Positions 1-12,720 of a DNA stretch of 64,000 nt are shown here, one piece after another. Source of the stretch: Sialis fuliginosa (Eukaryota; Arthropoda; Insecta; Megaloptera; Sialidae); contig OY540812.1 in the NCBI GenBank assembly GCA_961205875.1, forward strand, positions 9,176,001-9,240,000. The letters are read 5' to 3'. The position numbers and the translations under genes were made by a program. The notes under the pieces are model-generated. The model was given only the letters and a program-made list of their open reading frames with translations, was not told the origin of the DNA and did not search any database. The stretch's first letter is position 1. Every line of letters begins with the position of its first letter.

Positions 1-1509
1 ATATGTTAGGGAAATTATTTAAATTTTACTTATACTGACAAAGTTTATTCATAATGAATGCCTTCTTATAGTTCTTGTACCTTTATTTTTAAATGTCTTA
101 TAATATACATCTGCTTTTAACATTATAATAAAAAAGTTTTTTTTGAAACTGTAAAAGTGAAAATGATGATGAAAATGTAGTTTTTTTCGACTAGATTGAT
201 CCTTTTCCGAAAACTCACTGGTGTGTTTGTTTATTACATATTTGTGCAATTGTTTTTTTGTTCTTGATAGAACTACTTCACAGTGATATAAGACAATGTC
301 TGTATTTCTGTGTAATGGCAGATTTCTGATGAGCCAAGCTATAACAGTACATGGGATTAGAAGGGTACATTCACTTTAGGATAAGGACACAAAACATATA
401 CAATTTTATGTTGCGGTGTTTTATGTAGTCTATTATGTGTGTGTATACGGTTTAATTCCTGATTAGTTCAATTTATCCATTCTGCCAGATATTTTTCAGT
501 AGATTTTTTTTGTTAGTGATCGATTCTCTTTAATTCCTGCATATTGGATTTTGCGCAATTAAATGCTTTGAATTGTAATGTTAATAAGGAGTTGACGCCA
601 AGCGTATCTGCAAAAATTGAATAAATAAATATTATTTTATGTATTCATATTAGAAGCTATTTGTATAATTACATCATATTTTTAAGTAGGTATTATTGAA
701 TTCTTTGACAGTGGTAATAAATAAGTTGAATATCTACTTACTCATCAAAATATATTGTAAACAATAAATTTATCTTACACTGAATCTATGTATCCTTTAT
801 AAATAAATTTCCACTGAAAAAGATCCACAAGGATATAGTTTTTCCAAGAATCAGATATTCCACTTCCAGGGAACTTTTTATTGACTCTTAAAGTGATATA
901 TGTTACACTTTTGACATGAATTAAATTATTGCCTGCTTTAGTTTACAGTTTCCGTAACAAAAATATCAGATTGAAGCAGAAATATGTCTTGTGTTTGGAA
1001 ATTGGTAAATATTTATGTAGGTACTATTAAATTTTCAAACATGTTCTACAAATTCAAATAAAAAATAAAAATTACATTTATCGTCTATTAAATAACTAAT
1101 TATCAATATCAAGAAAAATATAATATAATTAAATAATATAAATCCACAAAACTCAAAATTAAATTTTTAAAATACTGATGATTCAGTAGCCAAAAAAAAA
1201 TTTTTTAATGTTCACGACGACAGTAATAGCTATATAATAAAAATGTTTTCCGTAAGAATTCAACACCGTATATGAATCCTCCAAGTTGTAATTTGTCTGG
1301 AACCCCATGTTTTTTTGTATACAAGCAAGTTATTAAAAAATTAAACATTTGAGTTAATTGGTTTGATGTCTTAATGGTTAAAACATATTTAATAAAGAAC
1401 AAATCAACAATATGTATTACTACTCATCATAACATCATATTTGCTACAAACATCGTTTACATTCCGTGCAACGAAACGCAATTGTCTGTTATTGAGTTAT
1501 CCATATTAA
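1..1509. other. A+T-rich non-coding stretch
   Basis: No gene or recognisable repeat end was found. The open frames here are short and low in complexity, built from Lys, Asn, Phe and Ile codons as expected in A+T-rich DNA. Confidence 0.6.
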
Positions 1510-1692
1510 TATAACAAAATTAATAGTGATCATCTACGACATTTCCTCCATCATCCGCAAAACCAACGGCGGCGCGTCTTGAGTTCAGTGACCAGACCGC
1601 AAGGGACACTGGCTGCCATCGACATCCGATACAAAAAACTGGTCCTAGCGGCCACCGCGCGCTCCGCCCCGCGCTCCGGGCGAAAGACCTTG
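1510..1692 (+). other. G+C-rich coding-like patch, possible exon or gene fragment
   Basis: This short block interrupts strongly A+T-rich DNA with a G+C-rich stretch whose + frame is open from 1510. From about 1591 it reads TRPQGTLAAIDIRYKKLVLA and then an Arg/Ser/Ala-rich tail. Most codons from 1591 to 1690 end in G or C, as expected for a real insect exon. A possible donor GTTAGT sits at 1692; AG at 1587-1588 could be an acceptor but lacks a pyrimidine tract. The opposite strand is also open here, as G+C-rich DNA tends to be. I do not recognise the protein. It may be an exon, a retrocopy fragment or part of a transposon. Confidence 0.3.
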
Positions 1693-1995
1693 TTAGTTGA
1701 TATACATTACTTCTTCTTGTGCACTTACCTCGTGGGCTATTCACTCATTGATACTGTATGTAAGGCTGCTTCACATAATCTCATTTTGTATGACTGTTGC
1801 TGCAAAATGTATATCTTTATGTTTCTGTGTTGCTTAACATATACATTACATATATAAGTACTGTTTAATAGAATCAGCCACTTAATGTGCTCAATTTCAA
1901 AAAGACGAAAAACAAACAACAAAAGTATATTTCATTGGTTTTTAGAATCATATAGAAAATTCACGACGAAGTTATGTTTTGAACTTGTTTACAGG

Positions 1996-2260
1996 TAGGG
2001 TGACCAGGTCTCCGGATATGACCCGGAGTCTCCGGGTTTGCACACTGGATCTCCGGGCTCCGGATTTTGCAAAAAATGATAACGACTAAAAAAAAGGTCA
2101 TAAAATAAAGCAAAGGACACAAAAGTGCAGATTATGGTAAAAAATTTTATGAAAATAATAATAAAAAGAATTAAATAAAAATAAAAAAGATAAAATAAAA
2201 TAAAAAAGGGGTCTTCATTTACATCTCAGGGTTTACCAAAACTAAAATCTAGTCACCCTA
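1996..2260. mobile_element. Non-autonomous hAT-like element (TAGGGTGACCA ends)
   Basis: The left end reads TAGGGTGACCAGG and the right end reads CTAGTCACCCTA, an imperfect inverted repeat. The flanks TTTACAGG (1988-1995) and TTTACAAT (2261-2268) match at six of eight positions, as expected for an old 8-bp target duplication. The inside left carries repeated CTCCGG words. There is no coding capacity, so this is a MITE-sized hAT derivative. Confidence 0.65.
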
Positions 2261-3976
2261 TTTACAATGGGACGAGCGACTTCAGAAATAAGATTTAACA
2301 ATGTGTAAAACTAATAGGGCCATAAAACTACATCTTTTGATTTAGTTACCTTAGCTCAGATTTTTCTATATTTCTTAAAATTTGTAATTATTATCAATTA
2401 TATCTGTCAATGTGTTAATATTGTTATAGAAATTCTTTTGTGGCGACAGTAAAATAAGAAAAAATAAAATGCATGTATAAAATGCTTCATCGATAATCTT
2501 CTTCTTCTTCTTCATACATTTTTGTCTGCTGGCTTAGCATTTTCAGACAGCTCTTTCGTGGTTGATTTTTATTTTGAGTATGTGTAGTGCGTGTGTTTGT
2601 GAGAGTATATGTGTGTTAGGGAGCACAGGAACATAAGATGGAATGGGAAGTTGCTGATGGGCCAATCACAGCAGGTTACAACAAACAGGGTAGCCGGGAT
2701 TATAGGAATCATGAACGGAGTCACTGAGGTTATTCACATAGAACATATAGAGGATTTATATTTTTATTTTAAAATTTCGTAGCAATGTAATTATGTGAGA
2801 ATAGTGTGCAGTAATCAATATGGATGTAAACGTATATATAGATATTATTATTAATTTACATTATATTGATACTTTTTTAATATTTCTAATTTTCATGTAA
2901 TATAAAAATATTGTTTATATTATGTACCTTAATTCGATATTTTCTAGGTATGTAAAGTAACCTTAAATACATTCATACTCATATTATTTTAAGTGCGGTA
3001 GCATTTAGTAAATAATAATAAAGAGAGTAGCCTAATGGACCGTCTGGTGAAGATATTGTCAGATAAATTCTATCATATATAAATCGGTTTTGGTTTTAAA
3101 TTTCAACTGGCATATCATCAACAGAATAACATAAATAAGTATTTTCATTTACTAAAAGTTTGATGCTGAAATATTCTAACAAGTGCATTTATACAATTTA
3201 GCAAAAATTTGCATAAAACGTGAACGTTCTTAAACTAAGGATTTTAGTTGGTTGTAGGTAAAATGTCATTAAACAATTCTATTAAATAACGGTGTTATAT
3301 TGCTTTTTAGTGACTGTGCGAAACAACAAATAAATGAATGAATTGAAATTTACATTAGCACACTCTTTCGAACTGATTAAATTCACATCGAAATGACATC
3401 TGCAAACAACAAGAAGTCAAAGTTACACTATTTACTATAGTTGCTGTATAACGAGTATTCGATTACATAGAACAAAACAGTTATTTTGAATGTTATTCAG
3501 TGGCGCGACAGAATATAAATAAGAAAAACTCACAAATACAAATAATTAGTATAATATTAGCTGTTTAAAAACAATAACGATTATCTCCAAAAACAGTACA
3601 GAATTCATTTTGCAAAAAATACATTATTTTTTTTTTTTTAATGCACTTACCATATAAGTAGATGCTAGAAAAATTATACTTAATAGTGTGAACTATTAAG
3701 AATTAAGATGCCTAGTGTCTAGTGAAACAATGTCATCTAGGTTGAGTTTTGACATTACTAATCGAATGAATCCCGAAGAGGTAAATAACAATTAAAATTA
3801 TTGATAAACGTTGTTTATTCAATTTGTTGAGTTCGTAAGCGCCCAAACGTCAAATAGATATTGTGGCTCGTTTTTTTAACGCTATTTCTTGCTATACAAA
3901 ACAGAAACAATCAGAACGTTAAAATTCGGTCACGTTGTCAATTTTGACACTCAAATCAGCAAGGTATGAAAAGTAC
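2261..3976. other. A+T-rich non-coding stretch with a TTC microsatellite
   Basis: A short CTT/TTC run lies at about 2498-2514. The 2515-2760 part is less A+T-rich and may be a decayed repeat, but I cannot identify it. No gene was seen. Confidence 0.5.
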
Positions 3977-3977
3977 A

Positions 3978-4148
3978 AGGTAACCTCAGTAGCTCGGCAT
4001 GAGAGAGAGAAATACGTCATCCGGTATGCAAAAATGTGGAAAGAGGGAATGATGTGCCCAAATATAGCCTTGTAACTCGGCGCGAGAAGGAGAAAATACG
4101 TCATCTGGAGTGCCCAAGCTGATTGGTCAAAAGCTACTGAGGCAACCT
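3978..4148. mobile_element. Short inverted-repeat element (MITE) with internal tandem repeat
   Basis: The ends AGGTAACCTCAGTAGCT and AGCTACTGAGGCAACCT are inverted repeats with two mismatches over 17 bp. Inside, a roughly 45-bp unit beginning near GTAGCTCGGCATGAGAG recurs imperfectly about 85 bp later (GTAACTCGGCGCGAGAAG), each with AAATACGTCAT. No target duplication was clear, so the superfamily is unassigned. Confidence 0.5.
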
Positions 4149-7100
4149 ATGTATTTACTAACCTTGATTGATCACACCAAAAATACCACAGCTTGTATAT
4201 TGTATATACGCAAAATATATGTAAATGTATCGTAGGTATTTTGTTCGAAACTTCAATCGAAAATGATTAGGTAACTCAATATTGCTTATAAAACATGATA
4301 CTAAACAGTGGCAAATGTTGATTCAGATATTATACCTACTTGAGTTTGAAGAATCATTGAGGAAGTTTATATGTTTATCAATCCAAGTTCATGTTGAACA
4401 TCGAATATTGTATAATTGTTCACATTATGTATATATTTATTTAATAATATATTAATAATTATACCCTCTCTTCCCCTCCTTCACCCTTATATTAATGGCA
4501 AGGCAACGCTATAGATGTGTATCAGCATCCGTGAGAAACAGCTCTGTTTACTATTAAGTTGTTCTCTCCAAGTTCTCAGCAACGTTCTGAGTTATTATTA
4601 GCGTTCATTACGTATGAAATGATGAAGTATATTGCACTGGATATCGTTTATCCATTCAAACAATTAACACTTTAGATCATGTTTTACTGTTAGCTTTTAG
4701 ACATTAACATACGGATAACTTTTAAAAAGTACATAATTGTGTATTTTTTTGTTGTTTTGTATTCTTGCTGAAGATTTGCATAATTTTGTTGTGATGTTTG
4801 TATTATGATGTATATATGTGGGAATATTAATTATTATCTGTTAGAATTGTAAATTAATGCGAAATATGTAAAATCAACTGTTATGTTGATATTTGTAAAA
4901 TTGAATAAACATTATTGTTATTGGTTTATTGTACATTATATTACTATTAAAATTATGTTGTTTTTTTTATTTTAAATACATTTATAATATAAATAATTTT
5001 GAAAAAACAATGTTTTTCGAAAAGTTTTTAAATATTTTCAAAATGGCAGAATATTTTGAAATAATTTCTTTGAGGGTATTGTGCGTGATTTTAATATTCG
5101 ATAAATAGTTCAACGTTGCGTGAACCCAATATCTAAATACTCATTTAATTAATGAAAGAAAATTAATATTTTTATATCGCGCTTTAATATTATGGTACTA
5201 AAAATTATAAATATCATTTCAATCAAATATAGATCAAAGTTAGAATTTTTTCTAAAATATTTGAACTCATATCAAACGAAGTTGGCAATATTAACCAGTA
5301 ACGATAATATGTAGAAAATCACAATAATGTAAACTAAATAATAAATTGAAGAATGTTTTGCTTTGTGTAATTGACCAAAACAATAATACAGTTAGATTTA
5401 GAGTATATTCTTATATTAAGAAAATATTGTTTGCAAAACAAGGATTTCTTGGCCCAAATCAACATTTCTACCCGTGTGGGTAAAATTACAATTTATTAGC
5501 TTTATCAAAAAAAAAACGTTTTAATTATATTCTCAATTTGAAGGGTATGTCGTAGGTATACAAAACATGGCATAATGTATAAACCTACTAAATGCATTAC
5601 TACTTTCTAAATAATATGGAATTTACTATAATCCAGATTTGTAATTTTCACATGTCCTACATAAAAATGTCGGTTAGGTTGATATCTTCCGACAAAGCAT
5701 GTTATTAAATCAAATGCCCAAGGTGAATCAACATCTGCAATTCCATCTGCAGTAATAAAATGTATGTATGTGTATGCAGGTACCATTAACTATGAATCTT
5801 GAGTAGTTTAATGTGCATGGCTGTAATTTAGCACGTCTTTAATAATTACTATTTATCTGCGAGAATGAATTTTTACAAAAAAAATATTTTTTTAATATTA
5901 AATCTACACAATAGGCAGTAACTAACAATAAGTTCAAATATTATTTTTACAATTTTTTTTAAACAAATACTAATTAAGATTATTTTTTTATTTACCTACT
6001 TATCTTTTTTTGATAAATTCTTTAAAACAAGTTATAATAAAATAACGCCTACCTACCAAGTGATGGCGCATATAGTACTTCTATTAGTTCTTCTCTATGT
6101 AAGATAATATTTTACTACAAAAATTGTAATGTCTTTTTTAATAAAAATAATAATACTGTAATTGTAAGAAACAGTGCAATGTTCACATGATTCAAATGTT
6201 CCAGATTTTGACAATTTTTATATAGAGCAATCCAGAACCAACAAACAAACCAGGTTTCATTAAAATCATGAGTTATGCGTGTGATAAGGATTTAAGGATC
6301 ATCAGACAGAATGACATAGAAATAACTGTTTATTCTAACCTAAAACGGAAAAATCAATCAATCAAGAAAAAAATTGTTTTGCTTTCCGAAAAGTTCAAAA
6401 GTTGATATAATTTTTGTTAAATTAAGTCATAAAATACATATACATACATAAGAGTATATTAATAGAATGTTAGTTGCGGTAAGAAAGTTTCTTAACCTGT
6501 TTTCTTTACGTATAAATTATGCACTTGATTAGATCTAGTAATCTGTCGCATTCTGTGAAATCTAGAAAATAAACAAACCATTTATTTTGAAATTTATTTC
6601 ACATTGACCTACTGATATTGAAAATTAAGTTTCTTATAAAATACCAGTTTTATTAAATTTAATAATCAACTTTTAAATTAGATATTAAATATTACAATTT
6701 TTTTTCACGTAGATTTCGACAGTATTTATTGTTTACTACTAGCACCCAAATGAACCTAAATATTTATCTACATACATTTTACAAAATTCTGAATAAACAA
6801 TAATTATATTTGATTTAAATAACTATATAAAACGGAAATATTCTGATTTCGTTTATCATTTTAGTAACGTCAAAACGATACCAGTGCTTCCGTGAAATAT
6901 TTGAAAATTAGATAATATTATAGCACATACGCATAAAAATCGTGTTTATATTTATTATAGTAATAGGAATATTCAGTATTATAAAATATCTATCCATTTT
7001 TGCAAAGATATATACGCTGTAAAAAAATATATTCTTATAGTATGAGATTTCATTAAAAAAAATTTAAAATTCCAATGATTAGATCAGAATTAACAAATGT

Positions 7101-7884
7101 AACATAAAAATATAAGTACCAATAAAAGATTATCGAAAATGTACTACTGTTCAATTACCAATTTAATTTATCAACTTATAATTAAATCATTCATACACAG
7201 AATGAGATAGGTTATCGTAAAAAATATATAAAACAAATTTTATAACACCATCATCCCAATACCCCCATCAAAATTTATTTTTATAATACACATATACAAA
7301 TATACATATTTTATACATATGTATATATACCTAATTTGAATTTTTCCCTCACCGTTTTATTTTTAAAATCTCATGTTGAATTTTTATGTAATCAAAAAAA
7401 AAAACGTCGTCCACGCACATTTAGAGTTGGAAAACTCAAACTGCATATGCAGGGATCCTTCTCACGTAGAGCAAGCAACACTATCCTGGAAATCTTGACG
7501 CAACCAACTGTAAAATTATCCGCGTCAGCAGCACAACATAAAATTTACCAGAAAACCACATACGTATCTCTCTTTAATCCGCGTCTCTTTAACAAAATCA
7601 AGTAAAAAGAATATGTATATTATTGACTCAAACTTCTCATATAGAAATCTATGAATATACTTATAATATACTTATCTCAAATATATTTGTACTTATCTAG
7701 TCTACTTTTTAATTATGTGTTATAGCAAGAGGTCGTTTCTTTTAAATAAATATACATACCTACATGAAACGGTTTCTTTTATTTCTTTTCTTTTAGTCTG
7801 AATTTTATATGAACGTGTTGACTTTAAATTTTTAATTATCATTTAATAAATGATTACAATATTTATATGTATATGTACATACAT
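4149..7884. other. A+T-rich non-coding stretch with one dispersed repeat and one odd ORF
   Basis: At about 6225-6400 lies a decayed repeat shared with 18930-19205: TGAGTTATG, then GTGATAAGGAT, then AGACAG, then CCTAAAACGGAAA. At 7336-7605 an 89-codon frame with a less A+T-rich centre (about 7405-7600) is open but resembles nothing I know. The rest shows no structure. Confidence 0.5.
6225..6400. repeat. Dispersed repeat, family shared with 18930-19205
   Basis: Landmarks in the same order as the second copy are a short TGAGTTATG word, GTGATAAGGAT versus GTGACAAGGAT, AGACAG, and CTAAAACGGAAAAATCAAT versus CTGAAACGGAAAGATCAAT. The family is common in form but I cannot assign a superfamily. No ends are clear. 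Confidence 0.4.
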
Positions 7885-8035
7885 TAGGGTGTGTCAAAAA
7901 AATCGATATTTTTTTCCTCGCTCTCGTTACGAAGCCAAAATAAATCCCTCCACAAGGATTACCCTGTAGTTCAATTTTAAGAGGTGCCACAAGGGGGGTC
8001 TTGTTTCCCATTTTAATAACATGGAAAAAATATTC
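7885..8035. mobile_element. One end of a TAGGGTGTGTCAAAA element
   Basis: TAGGGTGTGTCAAAAAAATC at 7885 matches, in inverted form, the right end of the element at 59564-59992. Homology continues inward through CTCTCGTTACGAAG and AAATAAATCCC. I found no partner end downstream, so this copy is truncated or decayed. Confidence 0.5.
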
Positions 8036-10616
8036 TTTAGTACTAAAGTTGGTATTACTGAATCATGATAACTGATAAAAAAAAGTTAAAGACGTCATTT
8101 TGCAGAGAATAAAATTATTTTGTAATAATGCCAGTTATCGGATGAGTCATTATTTTTCCGATAGCTCAATAATAGGGTTATTTAATTATTGATTAATTGA
8201 TATTTATAGAGTATTGACGTTAAAATGCTGATTTTTGTAAATTAAATAAATATAGATAATTAAAATTCCCATAAAATTAATTTAACTTATTTTTATAAAA
8301 ACAATAGTTTATTTGTGAGAGCCCTTTAGAAGTTCATTTTAACAAATAAATCACTTAGAATGCCGATATATCGTGTCACGAGCGAATCAATGTTACTTAT
8401 CAAAGAAAACTTAAAATGATAATTGATATTGAATTATTAATACAAAAGTCAATGTTAATGACGTGTGGGAAATCGCGTTAATTTGAAAGGCTTTGCGAGC
8501 GAGCAAATCTCGAATCCCGCGAGGGTTTCGCGCCAGTGTGAGACGAGCTTAAAGTTATGAATGCACTAATATTTTTTTTATTATTTGAAAAAATATGTTG
8601 ATCTAGAAATTATCTAAATAAAATAATATTTTACTTTTACGTTTTTCTTCATTGCTAAAAATCATATTTTCCTTTCAATTATTTTTGACCATACCAAATT
8701 AAAATTTCTTGCTCTTCACTTTGTGTAAAATAACAATTTATTCTGTATAACTTATTATACCGAATCATATTACATTCGTTCAATAAATTCAGCTAAAAAT
8801 TAAATTAAATATCAATTTAATTCCGTTCCCTCGCGTTCTTCTTCAAAATGAGTTATGTATAACTTGTTTTGCTATCTCATCCTAAACTCTGGAGTTTCAG
8901 ATACGTTTTACGATGCCACGCAAATGTATTCTGTGTGGTTCGAATAAACTAACGAGATTCGTAGATTGGAATAGAGGGTATCTTTTCTCTGTTTACTTTG
9001 TCTCTTAAATTTTACGTAGTATGTAAAATTTTGAAGTGAAAATTCTATTTCAGATTGTAATAAATTTTATATAAATTTATTTATGTATGAAATGATGAAA
9101 ATATTTTCTTGTATCGTATATTTTATATTTCGAATCATTTCACAATTGAAAAACATTTTTTAATATATTACAGAAATTTAATAATGAAATGAAACGAAGT
9201 AATTAATTTCAAATTTATTTCATGCTTCAAATACAAGTTACTATTTATGTATATATATATACTATGTAATTAAAGCTTGTTTTTCTCTTCTCACGTATTG
9301 TAAAGAATAAATATACAAATACGAGATTGGATATATATATTTTTTTACAAACAGAAATATAAATATGTGTAGGTATTGTACATAATGAATGAAGTATATT
9401 ATACGTTGAAATTTTATAATCTTATACGTGTATCATTTGAAAATATATCTAATTTTCGTTTCAAAAACACATTAAAGGTATTTATATTTAATGAATTTAA
9501 TGCAGTACGTTGCTTTGCAATGAAGTTCTATATAATATATATTATAAAGTCGTGTAAATGATTTTAACATCAAACCAGAGATAAATTTTTAAATATTTAT
9601 AAACCAAAATATTCCTTTGATAATAATTTCAATAGCTATTTAGAGTTGTTATTTAAACTTTTCAAAATGTGATGATTTATTCATTTTCTCTCTTTTCTTC
9701 AAGTTTCTAATTAATATGGCAAAAATAGATACTAACTTAAGTTGTATAGATAAATAAAATATATATATTTCAGCAGAAGCTTTAATATAAATATACGCAA
9801 GGAATTAGAATGTTAGTAGATACTTAGCTTGTTACTTTTTTGTGAAAATTATGTTTGATTTTTCCCAAAACATTCTCATTCTGTAGATATAGAGAGTAAT
9901 TTTTTTAATCAACATTTAAATTTAAAATATATAGGTACATTGAAAAGAGTTCATTTTATAAATTGATAATTTATGTACGTATACACAATTAACAATATTT
10001 AATTGTCTATTCATGTATGAATTTATAAATAAAAAATATTTAACTTTTTTTTAACTATACATAAAGATATATAAAAATATTAATAATCCACATTTGTCAC
10101 GGTAAATTTATTTCCAAGTTTTGACTACAAACGTGCTCTTGACAGAACAATGACGGTTAATTATTTATATGTATTTTATGTGTTCGAATTGTTCCAACTA
10201 ATTGAGCTTTGTTAACCTATTGTGTTCGTGTCACTGATGTATATAGACTGAATTTAATTGTTTTCTGAATTAGATGATTATTATTTTATATGGTATACAA
10301 ATACTTTATAAATTAATTTTTGGCTTTATAATGGAGTGGATAGGATATTTCACACTAATTAATTAATATAAACTATTAGCAAATTGGTAATAATAATCTG
10401 TTTTATACATGTTTCCTTAATTTATAATATACTTACTATACAGTGTATAATATAAAGTTAATTAAGACATAGAAAATTTAACATGGGGACAATTAGAAGT
10501 TTTGTAGTAACTTTTGGTCAAATTTAACGATGTGTGATTGATGTATTTTGAAATGCCGCCTCGAAACTAACAGATAAATTTTAAATAAATCAACAATATT
10601 TTGTTTTCAACTTTAA
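8036..10616. other. A+T-rich non-coding stretch
   Basis: A small G+C-richer patch at 8470-8550 (GCGAGCGAGCAAATCTCG and GTTTCGCGCCAGTGTG) looks like a repeat fragment. A 31-codon frame at 8913-9008 starts MPRKCILCG. Nothing else stands out. Confidence 0.45.
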
Positions 10617-11481
10617 TCTATATATATAAAAATGAATGTTCGTTTGTGTGTGGCTTATAGACTCCGGAATTACTGAACCGATTTCAATGCGGTTTTCACC
10701 AATAGTTAGATCATTTTTACGAGCAGTATCGTGGCTAATAATATTTTATGAAAATCTAAGATTTAACATCAAAAGATTAAAGAGATTCTTTTGCATAGCG
10801 TCTTTTGTTTCCATGATGTCAGAGCATAAAACTGTAATTTATATAAACACACAGTAGCTATGGAATATAAAACGCTGAAAACAATTACTATATGTGAATG
10901 TCAATTTGATGAAAAAAACACGCATTTTACAATATAAATGAAGAAATTAAGTGTAATATAAATAAGTGAATTGTTAAAAATCAAAATAAATAAAGTATAA
11001 TATAAATAAATGGCTTTTCACAAATCAAAACAAAAAAAAATTATAGTGCAATATAAATAAGTGAATTTTTAAAAATCAAAATAAAGAACTTCCAAGAAAG
11101 GTAACCTATTTATTTATTTTTGATTTTCATACAAATTCTAAGACAAGACCTGGTGTTTCCTGGGAGTTCGAAATTATAATTTTACGCGATTTTTTCAATA
11201 ACTACTGAAAGGATTTTATTCCGGTTTTCACTAATGGATAAGTTAAGTTTTGGTGTATAATTTGTGGATATTTTGTGTAAATTTCATGAAGCCGGAAAAA
11301 ACAATTCGTGGTGAACCGTGTATTGTTAGCATGTTGGGTGGGTATGTTGGGTGAGAATGTTGGGTGGGCATGTTGGGTGAGCATGTTGGGTGGGAATGTC
11401 GGGGGGGCATATCGAGTGGGCATGATTACTTTATGTTTAATTAAATTAATATCCCCGGGTAACACCGGGCCAATGCGCTAG
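10617..11481 (+). mobile_element. Non-autonomous Helitron, + orientation
   Basis: It starts TCTATATATATAAAAATG after an A and ends CTAG before a T, as Helitrons do. Just inside the 3' end, CCCGGGTAACACCGGG can form the usual hairpin. Near the 5' end it shares the TTAACATCAAAAGATTAAA region with the copy at 22240-22915. It carries three imperfect tandem units of about 60 bp (about 10930-11090) and a GGGTGGGCATGTT-type minisatellite (about 11330-11420). The open frames inside are by-products of these repeats. Confidence 0.8.
11330..11420 (+). repeat. G-rich minisatellite inside Helitron
   Basis: Alternating units such as GCATGTTGGGTGAG and AATGTTGGGTGG repeat about six times. The strand is G-rich with runs of three or more G, ending in seven G. 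Confidence 0.8.
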
Positions 11482-12417
11482 TAAAGAATAAAATACATTA
11501 ATGAAATTAAAGTAAGCATCCTAGATAAAATTACAATAATATTTTTTGGCAGATATAAATTTGCAAACAAAATACTAATTACTATTTTATTAAATTTTGT
11601 GGCGACCTTTCAAAATGCACCAATCACACATCGTTAAATTTGACTAAAGGTCACTACAACACTTCTAATTGCCCCCATGTTAAATTTCCTATGTCTTAAT
11701 CAACTTGGAATACACTGTATATAGTAATCTACACCTATGATGGAATAATATATTTCTAGAATCAAAATATCATAAATGAACATAACTATATTCTTACAAT
11801 TTTTTGATATACTTGTGGTTTTAATTAGTTAATACAATATCTGAACACTTAATTATAACCATTAATTTATCTTTTAAAGTAGCCTGTACATTAACAAGTA
11901 TACTATGTTTCGAAAATATAAATATGAGTGTTAATGAAATATTTCTACTATCTAAAACTACTTTTTACAATAAATATCCCAGTTGGTGTACGATATGTGC
12001 ATTCCATTATTTTGTAAAATACATATCCAATCGTAATTTATGAGTTGGATTTTGACAGAATAAATTTCAAAAATCAACATAGGTACATTTATAAACTAAA
12101 GCTGATAGTATTTACGTATTGTTGGTTTTGTAATTAGGTGTACATATTTCATGATTATTGCTTGCATTTTGGCTCATAAACTGCTTTATTACATTTAACA
12201 CTCTGTAAATATTTCTACCAACGCGAGCGTGTTAGTTCGTGTAAATATAATATTATAGTATTTATAATTTATACTCTGTTTTTATTTAATTAATGTTCAT
12301 ATTTTTTCACTTTTAAAACCAGTATAATTTAAGTATATCATGTAATTATCATAGTTAATTTTATTATTATTTCAATTCATATCTAGTTATTTTTAATATT
12401 AACTAAATAATGACTAA
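11482..12417. other. A+T-rich non-coding stretch
   Basis: No gene or repeat end was recognised. The words around 11600-11700 (CACACATCGTTAAATTTGAC) mirror 10500-10540 in inverted form (TTTAACGATGTGTGATTG), so the Helitron sits between two inverted copies of an older short repeat. Confidence 0.45.
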
Positions 12418-12720
12418 TGTCCGGTATTATAAAGAAGCTAACAAATTTGCTATGGGATATTAATTCTGTAATAATGTCTATGGATTAGCTATGAAATATA
12501 GAGCAGTGATTTTTCAACTTTTTGTAACACAGTTGACGACTCTGATCGTACAAAAAATAATTTTCATAATATCGTCACTGTTTTAATACTGTTGGTGTTT
12601 ACATACCACGAGTGCGCTAAGTTTATGAAACTTAAGGATAACTGAAAGATAGGTTTGAAACCTCATTTGAATGTGCTTGCTATCTAGCAAAATTTGCTAG
12701 CTCGTTTATAATACCGGACA
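12418..12720. mobile_element. Harbinger-like MITE, copy a
   Basis: Inverted ends are TGTCCGGTATTATAAAG and TTTATAATACCGGACA, flanked on both sides by TAA. A 3-bp TWA-type duplication is typical of PIF/Harbinger. Its interior differs from the other three copies, so it is a separate subfamily sharing the ends. Confidence 0.7.

Noticed and set aside
11202..11465. 87-codon minus-strand frame rich in Pro, His and Thr
   Set aside because: Its repeated HAPPTF/NMLTQ-like pattern is the translation of the Helitron minisatellite.
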